Notes under the pieces: model-generated
What the model was told of the DNA's origin: nothing
Database searches by the model: none
Seen by the model: only the letters and a program-made list of their open reading frames with translations
Position numbers and translations under genes: made by a program
Origin: Duganella sp. 1411
GTDB taxonomy: Bacteria > Pseudomonadota > Gammaproteobacteria > Burkholderiales > Burkholderiaceae_D
Length of the DNA: 64,000 nt
Direction of reading: 5' to 3'
Assembly: GCF_017833525.1 (NCBI RefSeq)
Contig: NZ_JAFICD010000001.1
Span: forward strand, 620,001-684,000
Shown here: positions 57,935 through 64,000 of the stretch, in pieces
Position numbering within the stretch: position 1 is the stretch's first letter
Layout of the letters: every line of letters begins with the position of its first letter

Positions 57935-57948
57935 TTGACACAGGTCAA
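57935..57948. promoter_or_regulatory. FNR/CRP-family-like palindrome upstream of the P-type ATPase
   Basis: TTGAC-ACAG-GTCAA is a perfect 5-bp inverted repeat with a 4-base spacer, close to the FNR/ANR site TTGAT-N4-ATCAA. It lies 82 bp before the ATPase start. Control by an oxygen-responsive regulator is inference. Confidence 0.55.
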
Positions 57949-58030
57949 AGCTTGCTTGGCGCAACGTGCTCTACGATAGCTTGCCCTCGGACCATGCGTC
58001 GTCCGCCGGGCGCTACTTGCGGAGTGAAAG

Positions 58031-60793
58031 ATGGAAATGCGGTCGATGTCGCCGGACGATCCCCATCACGGTCCCGGCGCCCCGCCGCGCGCCGGCATCG
58101 ACGATGGCGGCTGGCATGCGTTGACGGCGGAACAGACCATCGAGCGCCTCCACACCAGCCACGAGGGCCTGCCGGAGCACGAGGCCGCGCGCCGCTTCCT
58201 CGCGTTCGGCGCCAACACCTTGCCGGCGGCGCCGCCACCGAGCGCCGTCAAGCGCTTCCTGCTGCAGTTTCATAATCTACTCATCTATGTCCTGCTCGCC
58301 TCCGCGACGCTGTCCATCGTCTTGCGCCACGTGGCCGACGCGGTGGTGATCCTGGTGGTGGTCGTGCTCAACGCGACCATCGGATATGTACAGGAAGGCC
58401 GGGCGGCGGCGGCGTTGGAGGCGATCCGGGGCATGGGCGCGACCCGCGCGGCGGTCAAGCGCGCGGGCCGCCGCGCGAGCGTCGGCGCCGAGCGTCTGGT
58501 GCCGGGCGACGTGGTGTTGCTGGAAGCGGGCGACCGCGTTCCGGCCGACCTGCGGCTGATCCGCGCCAACAACCTCAGGATCGACGAGGCGATACTGACC
58601 GGCGAATCCACCGCCGTCGAAAAAGGCACGCAGGCCGTACCAGCCGGCGCCGCGCTCGCCGAGCGCGCCTCGATGGCGCTGTCGGGAACCTTCGTCGTCA
58701 ACGGCCAGGGCAGCGGCGTGGTCACGGCCACCGGCACGCGCACGGCGCTGGGCGCCATCAGCGTCATGGTCGGCCAGGTCGGCGCGCTGGAAACCCCGCT
58801 GACGCGCCAAATGGCCGGCTTCGCCAGACAACTGACGGTGGTGATCCTCGCCATCTCGGCGTCGACCTTCCTGTTCGCGCGCCTGGCGCGCGGCTACGCG
58901 GCGGCCGACGCGCTGATGGCCGTGGTCGGGCTGGCCGTGTCGGCCATCCCCGAGGGCTTGCCGGCCATCATGAGCATTTCGCTGGCGATCGGGGTGCGGC
59001 GCATGGCCGCGCGCAACGCCGTCGTCCGCCGCCTGCCGGCGGTCGAAACGCTGGGCGCGGTGTCGGTCATCTGCACCGACAAGACCGGCACGTTGACGCG
59101 CAACGAAATGACCGTGCGCGCCGTGGTGACGGGCGTCGACAGCTACGAGACGACCGGCGCCGGGTATGACCCGGCCGGCGCGTGGTGCGTCGCCGGCCGC
59201 GAGATCGACCCCGCCCTCCGGCCCGACGTCGCCGAGCTGGCGCGCGCCGCCCTGCTGTGCAACGACGCCTCTTTGCACCTCGGCGCCCAGGGATGGCGGG
59301 TGGACGGCGACCCGATGGAGGGCGCGCTGCTGACGCTGGCGATGAAGGCCGGCCTCGATCCGGAGCTGGTGCGCAAACAACTTCCGCGCACCGACGAAAT
59401 CCCGTTCGATGCCCGCCACCGTTTCATGGCCAGCTTGCATCACTGCCACGACAATGGCGGCACGATCCTGGTCAAGGGCGCGCCGGAGCACATCCTCGCC
59501 ATGTGCGCGCGCGAGCGCGGCGCACACGGCGACCACGCGTTGCGCGCGGCGCATTGGCACGCCGAGGTCGACCGCCTGGCGGCGCGCGGCCAGCGGGTGC
59601 TCGCCTTCGCCGCCAAGCCGGCGCGGCATGACCAGCGCGACCTGGTGTTCCGCGACGTGGAAAGCCAGCTGACCTTGATCGGACTGGCCGGCTTCATCGA
59701 TCCGCCCCGCGAGGAGGCGACCGCCGCCGTGGCAAGCTGCCGCGCCGCCGGCATCCGCATCGTCATGATCACCGGCGACCACGCGGTGACCGCCTGCGAG
59801 ATCGCCCGCCAGCTGGGCATCGCCGACGCCCCGAGGACCTTGACCGGCGCGCGCCTCGACGCCCTCGACGACGGCCAGCTGGCGGCCGCCGTGCGCGACA
59901 CCGACGTGTTCGCGCGCACGACGCCGTTGCACAAGCTGCGGCTGGTCGAAGCGTTGCAGGCGGACGGCATGGTGGTGGCCATGACCGGCGACGGCGCCAA
60001 CGACGCGCCGGCGCTCAAACGCGCCGATATCGGCGTGGCGATGGGCGACAAGGGCACCGCGGCGGCGAAGGAAGCGGCCGAAATAGTGCTGTTGGACGAC
60101 AACTTCACCTCGATCGTCGCGGCCGTGCGCGAAGGCCGCACCGTCTACGACAACCTCATGAAGGTGATCGCCTGGAGCCTGCCGACCAACAGCGGCGAGG
60201 CGCTCACCATCATCGCCGCCATCGCCTTCGGCCTGGCGCTGCCCATCACGCCGGTGCAGATTCTCTGGATCAACATGGTGACGGCCGTCGCGCTCGGCCT
60301 GGCGCTGGCCTTCGAGCCCACCGAGCCGGGCACCATGCGGCGCCCGCCGCGCGCCGCGCGTCAACCGATACTCACGCTCGACCTGCTCTGGCGCGTGCTG
60401 TTCGTGTCGGCGCTGTTTGTCGCCGCCGCCTTTGGCATGTACTTCTGGGCCGAAAGCCGGGGACTCGGCACGGCGATGGCGCGCACGATGGTGGTCAACA
60501 CCCTGGTCGTCATGCAAGTGTTCTATCTGTTCAGCGTGCGCTATGTCCACGGCACGTCGCTGACCTGGCAGGGCGTGCTCGGCACGCCGGCGGTCCTTGG
60601 CGGCGTCGCCCTCACCATCGCCGCGCAGGCCGTGTTCACCTACGTGCCGTTCATGCAGGCCGTTTTCGATACCCGTCCGATGGCGTTGCTCGACGGCGCG
60701 GCCGTCGTCGGCGTCGGCGTGGCCTTGCTGCTCGTGGTCGAGGCCGAGAAAGCGGCGCGCCGGCGCCTCCGAATCACTCAAGTTGTTGATTGA
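58031..60793 (+). CDS. cation-transporting P-type ATPase (P2-like)
   Basis: The 920-residue protein has an N-terminal cation-ATPase segment (about 28-90). It has actuator motif LTGES, phosphorylation site Asp350 in CTDKTGTLT, hinge TGDGANDAPALK and ten or so membrane helices. The M4 motif IPEGLP fits Ca2+/Mn2+-type (P2A) or related Na+/K+ pumps rather than heavy-metal pumps, and no HMA domain is present. GGAG precedes ATG 58031. The ion is not certain. The FNR-like site upstream suggests expression at low oxygen. Confidence 0.9.
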   Translation: MEMRSMSPDDPHHGPGAPPRAGIDDGGWHALTAEQTIERLHTSHEGLPEHEAARRFLAFGANTLPAAPPPSAVKRFLLQFHNLLIYVLLASATLSIVLRHVADAVVILVVVVLNATIGYVQEGRAAAALEAIRGMGATRAAVKRAGRRASVGAERLVPGDVVLLEAGDRVPADLRLIRANNLRIDEAILTGESTAVEKGTQAVPAGAALAERASMALSGTFVVNGQGSGVVTATGTRTALGAISVMVGQVGALETPLTRQMAGFARQLTVVILAISASTFLFARLARGYAAADALMAVVGLAVSAIPEGLPAIMSISLAIGVRRMAARNAVVRRLPAVETLGAVSVICTDKTGTLTRNEMTVRAVVTGVDSYETTGAGYDPAGAWCVAGREIDPALRPDVAELARAALLCNDASLHLGAQGWRVDGDPMEGALLTLAMKAGLDPELVRKQLPRTDEIPFDARHRFMASLHHCHDNGGTILVKGAPEHILAMCARERGAHGDHALRAAHWHAEVDRLAARGQRVLAFAAKPARHDQRDLVFRDVESQLTLIGLAGFIDPPREEATAAVASCRAAGIRIVMITGDHAVTACEIARQLGIADAPRTLTGARLDALDDGQLAAAVRDTDVFARTTPLHKLRLVEALQADGMVVAMTGDGANDAPALKRADIGVAMGDKGTAAAKEAAEIVLLDDNFTSIVAAVREGRTVYDNLMKVIAWSLPTNSGEALTIIAAIAFGLALPITPVQILWINMVTAVALGLALAFEPTEPGTMRRPPRAARQPILTLDLLWRVLFVSALFVAAAFGMYFWAESRGLGTAMARTMVVNTLVVMQVFYLFSVRYVHGTSLTWQGVLGTPAVLGGVALTIAAQAVFTYVPFMQAVFDTRPMALLDGAAVVGVGVALLLVVEAEKAARRRLRITQVVD

Positions 60794-60859
60794 GTGCCAT
60801 GTTGTTCCGGCGGCATAAGGACTTATGATGTGGGGTTCTTACCTCACTGAAACAGGTCC

Positions 60860-63800
60860 ATGCCGAATCTGACACGCATCGCTCGAAAAACCATCGCCGG
60901 CATCGGCGGCGCGGCCCTGGCGCTGGGCTGCGCGGCCCAGGAGCTCGGCATTCCGCAGGCGTCGGACGCGCAGCGCCAGGCCAGCCAGGCGCACGCCGCC
61001 GCGACCGACGCCTCGGCCTTCCTGATGGCCAGCTTCAACCGCGCGTCGGACAACGCGATGAGTGTGTTCTCGTCCACCGACGGCGTCACCTTCACGACGC
61101 TGGCCTCCGACGCCTACCGGCCCGCCGCCGGACCGGTGCGCGATCCGGCGCTCATCCGCCACGACGATGGCTATTATTATGTGCTCTACGCCACCGGCAC
61201 GGCGTTGGGGCTGACACGTTCCCAGGATCTGAAGCACTGGCAGTTCGTCCGCGACGTGCCGCTTACCCTGCCCGGCGATGCGCGGGCCGCCGCGCCCGAG
61301 TGGCTGCGCGACAAGGATGGATCGCTCAAGGCGATCGTTTCGCGCGCCAGCGGCGGCAGCTACGTGCTGACGCCGAACGCCGATTTCAGCGTCTGGTCGG
61401 CGCCCCAGGCCATGCAAGGCTTGCCGGAGAATTATGTCGACACGGTGGCCGCCGTCACGGACGGCGGCTATACCGCCCTCGCCCGCAACGGCGCCACCGG
61501 CCTGATCGAGATGGCCAGCGCCAAAACGCTGCACGGCCCGTGGACCATCGAGCGGCAAGGCGATTGGGCCAACTGGGGCGCCACCACCGGCGCGCATTCG
61601 CTGATCAAGCTGTCGAACGGCAAATGGCGCCTCTACTTCGGCGACGCCGCCAGCGGCCGCCGCTGGTATTCCGACAGCGGCGACGGTTTGCGCACGTGGA
61701 GCGCGGCCAAGCAACTGGATGGCGTGTCCGGCAGCATCGGCCAAGCCTCCGTGCTGGTCGACGACGCCAAGGCGCTGGCGCGCGCCACCAAACCCAAGGG
61801 CCAACCGAAAAAGGTCGGCTGGGACGAGCACTCGATGCTGATCGACGGCAAGCGCGTGGTGGTCTGGTCCGGCGAGATCCATCCGTTCCGCCTGCCCAAC
61901 CCTTCGCTGTGGCGCGACGTCATCCAGAAGATGAAGGCGTTGGGCTTTAACGGCGTGGCGTTCTATTTCGACTGGGGCTACCATTCCGCCGCGCCCGGCG
62001 TCTACGATTTCTCGCATGTGCGCAATGTCGAACGCGCGCTCGAAATCGCCGAGGAGGAAGGCCTGTACGTCATCGCCCGCACCGGCCCGTACGTGAACGC
62101 CGAGCTGACCGGCGGCGGCTATCCCGGCTGGATGTTCCGCAACCGCGCCGAGGCCCGCACCGACGATCCGGTCTACCTGGCCGCCGTCGACGAGTGGATG
62201 ACGCAGATTAACGCCATCATCGCGCGCCACCAGATCACCACCGGCGGCGGCAACGTCATCGCCTACCAGCTGGAGAACGAACTGGGCAAGGTCGAGCCCA
62301 AGCACGTGCGCCACATGGAGCATCTGGCCAAGAAGGCGCGCGCGGACGGCATCAGCGTGCCGTTCTTCCACAACGCGGCCGGACGGCTGCCGGACTGGAC
62401 GCCGAAAAACTCGACCGCGCCGTGGGCCAATTCCGGGCCGACCGACATGTACGCGTTCGACGGCTATCCCGGCGGCACCTGCGATGTGCACGCCGATCCC
62501 GCCGGGCCGAACAAGGCGCCCGACTGGGGCATCTACGGCAAGAATTCACCGAAGATCGGCGCGCTGTCGTCGCCGAAGACTCCGGGCTTCGCCGCCGAAC
62601 TCGGTGGCGGCTGGTTCGATTACTGGGGCTCGAACGGCACCTACAACTGCACCGCCCAGCGCCAGGGCACCGGCTACCAGCGGGTCTTCTACGGCACCAA
62701 CCTGATCAACCGCATCACCATCCACAACATCTACATGACGTTCGGCGGCACCTCGTGGGGCTGGCTGGCCGGGCCGGTGGTGTACACGTCCTACGATTAC
62801 GGCGCGCCGATCTCCGAGGACCGCGGCCTGCGCCCCAAAGCCTTTGGCTTGAAGCAGCAAGGCATGTTCGTGCAGGCGGCCGAGCAGGCGCTGGCCAAGA
62901 TGGACAAGGGCCCGGAGATCAAGACCTCGTCCGACAAGGTCAAGGTCTATCACAACGTCAATCCGGACCTCGGCACGCAGATCCTGTTCGCGGTCCACAG
63001 CCCGTCGGACTTGCTGACCAACGATAGCTTCACCTTCGACCTGACGACCAGGGACGGCACGTACCAGGTGCCGCTGCGCCTGAACGGCCAGGACGCCAAG
63101 ATGCTGCTGGCCGACTACAAGCTGGAGCGCCAGGATCTGGTCTACTCGACGTCGGAAATCCAGACCCATTTCGCCAACGGCGAGCGCGATATCGCGCTGC
63201 TGCACGGCCGCGACGGCGAATCCGGCCAGACGCTGCTGCGCTACGCCAGCGCGCCCAAGGTCGACGTCATCGACGGCAAGGTAGCGTCGCGCTACGAGAA
63301 TGGCGTGCTCAAGCTGGACTATGTGCACGACGGCCTGGCCCGCGTGCGCATCTCCGGCGGCGGCCGCGCGCCGTTGCTGCTGTTGCTGGCCGATGAAAAG
63401 AACAGCCTCGCCTTCTGGACGCAGAAAACCCCGGCCGGTCAAATCCTGCAACTGAGCCCGGCGATGGTGCGTTCCGCTACCCTCTCCGGCGGCACGCTGG
63501 CGTTGACCGGCGACACCACCACCGCCAGCGAGCTGCAGATCTGGGGGCCGCCCGCAACCGCCGTCACCTTCAACGGCGACAGCCTGTCCGTGACCGCCCA
63601 GCCGGACGGCAGCCTGCGCACGGCCAGCGTCAAGGGGCCGGACGCGGTGAAGCTGCCCGACCTGGCCGCGCTGCGCTGGATGCGGCGCATGGACAGCCCG
63701 GAGGCGCAACCGAAGTTCGACGACTCGGCATGGATCAAGGCCGACAACCGCGCTTCGGCGGCGCAGACGTGGACCATGCCGGAACGCGGCCAGCCAACCT

Positions 63801-64000
63801 TGTCGATGAGCGACTACGGCTTCCACCACGGCGACGTCTGGTATCGCGGCCGCTTCGAGCTGGCCGAGGCGAAGAGCAATCAGCTGGAACTGTTCTACGG
63901 CGCCGGCGGCGCCGGCATGATACAGGTGTGGGTGGACGGCAGATTCGTCGGCCAGCATGAACTGGACGTGGGCCGCTCCTTCCCGGAGACCACGGACAGC
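60860..64000 (+). CDS. GH43-like/GH35 fusion, beta-galactosidase (3' end outside window)
   Basis: At least 1047 codons run from ATG 60860 to the window edge without a stop. A signal peptide (about 1-25) is followed by a five-bladed-propeller-like domain (about 45-300: GPVRDPALIRHDDGYYYVLY, LTRSQDLKHWQFV) resembling GH43/GH117 enzymes. A GH35 barrel (about 320-690: LIDGKRVVVWSGEIHPFRLP, acid Glu474 in LENELG, nucleophile Glu580 in FAAELGGGW) and beta-sandwich domains, including a galactose-binding-like module near the end (DVWYRGRFELAE), follow. It likely removes terminal beta-galactose from plant galactans or xyloglucan. The propeller may be catalytic or may bind substrate. Confidence 0.88.
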   Translation, partial: MPNLTRIARKTIAGIGGAALALGCAAQELGIPQASDAQRQASQAHAAATDASAFLMASFNRASDNAMSVFSSTDGVTFTTLASDAYRPAAGPVRDPALIRHDDGYYYVLYATGTALGLTRSQDLKHWQFVRDVPLTLPGDARAAAPEWLRDKDGSLKAIVSRASGGSYVLTPNADFSVWSAPQAMQGLPENYVDTVAAVTDGGYTALARNGATGLIEMASAKTLHGPWTIERQGDWANWGATTGAHSLIKLSNGKWRLYFGDAASGRRWYSDSGDGLRTWSAAKQLDGVSGSIGQASVLVDDAKALARATKPKGQPKKVGWDEHSMLIDGKRVVVWSGEIHPFRLPNPSLWRDVIQKMKALGFNGVAFYFDWGYHSAAPGVYDFSHVRNVERALEIAEEEGLYVIARTGPYVNAELTGGGYPGWMFRNRAEARTDDPVYLAAVDEWMTQINAIIARHQITTGGGNVIAYQLENELGKVEPKHVRHMEHLAKKARADGISVPFFHNAAGRLPDWTPKNSTAPWANSGPTDMYAFDGYPGGTCDVHADPAGPNKAPDWGIYGKNSPKIGALSSPKTPGFAAELGGGWFDYWGSNGTYNCTAQRQGTGYQRVFYGTNLINRITIHNIYMTFGGTSWGWLAGPVVYTSYDYGAPISEDRGLRPKAFGLKQQGMFVQAAEQALAKMDKGPEIKTSSDKVKVYHNVNPDLGTQILFAVHSPSDLLTNDSFTFDLTTRDGTYQVPLRLNGQDAKMLLADYKLERQDLVYSTSEIQTHFANGERDIALLHGRDGESGQTLLRYASAPKVDVIDGKVASRYENGVLKLDYVHDGLARVRISGGGRAPLLLLLADEKNSLAFWTQKTPAGQILQLSPAMVRSATLSGGTLALTGDTTTASELQIWGPPATAVTFNGDSLSVTAQPDGSLRTASVKGPDAVKLPDLAALRWMRRMDSPEAQPKFDDSAWIKADNRASAAQTWTMPERGQPTLSMSDYGFHHGDVWYRGRFELAEAKSNQLELFYGAGGAGMIQVWVDGRFVGQHELDVGRSFPETTDS

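Overview
The window is high-GC, gene-dense chromosomal DNA from a Gram-negative bacterium. PEP-CTERM-tagged exported proteins, TonB receptors, many PAS/GGDEF/histidine-kinase genes and secreted plant-polysaccharide hydrolases point to a betaproteobacterium of the Oxalobacteraceae (Massilia/Duganella/Janthinobacterium type). This is inferred from gene content; no rRNA or tRNA gene was seen to confirm it.

Layout. 1-3.4 kb: an RND efflux adaptor (cut by the window start) divergent from an OmpR/HisKA two-component pair, whose kinase gene runs into the antisense remnant of a chemotaxis receptor. 3.5-7.8 kb: a reverse-strand operon of PAS kinase, DivK-like receiver and REC-PAS-GGDEF-EAL-REC c-di-GMP protein. 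8-15.4 kb: a sugar locus with a LamB-type porin, a PfkB kinase and, divergently, a FrcBCA-like ABC importer, an RbsD/FucU mutarotase and a ROK regulator. 15.4-20.5 kb: a GH5 mannanase-like enzyme, a lower-GC VOC/VapBC patch, a secreted dienelactone-hydrolase-like protein and two PEP-CTERM proteins whose 3' ends overlap on opposite strands. 20.6-31.4 kb: a reverse-strand signalling locus of a NarL-type regulator, a REC-HisKA_3 kinase, a 1766-residue beta-propeller hybrid kinase and a 991-residue beta-propeller diguanylate cyclase, the last three coupled by 4-base overlaps. 31.6-40.5 kb: a PEP-CTERM trypsin-like protease, a 148-bp palindrome, then a GntR-led operon with an AprA-like flavoprotein, a 2[4Fe-4S] ferredoxin, a sulfonate/taurine-type ABC importer whose binding protein has a NosL-like C-terminal domain, a HEAT-repeat protein and a DUF971 protein.

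40.5-48.9 kb: a TonB receptor behind a cobalamin riboswitch, then a cellulase operon (GH48-CBM2, a LemA-like protein, GH5-CBM2) preceded by two identical LacI-type operators. 48.9-64 kb: an acyltransferase, a divergent AraC/SDR pair, a TonB receptor with a DUF2946 protein (probably copper-related), a triple-PAS hybrid kinase, a cation P-type ATPase behind an FNR-like site, and a fused GH43-like/GH35 beta-galactosidase that runs off the end.

Together the window describes a plant-biomass-degrading soil or rhizosphere lifestyle: secreted cellulase, mannanase and galactosidase, sugar import under local repressors, substrate-specific TonB uptake, and heavy investment in two-component and c-di-GMP signalling. 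The least understood unit is the flavoprotein/ferredoxin/NosL-fused transporter/HEAT/DUF971 operon at 33.1-40.5 kb.
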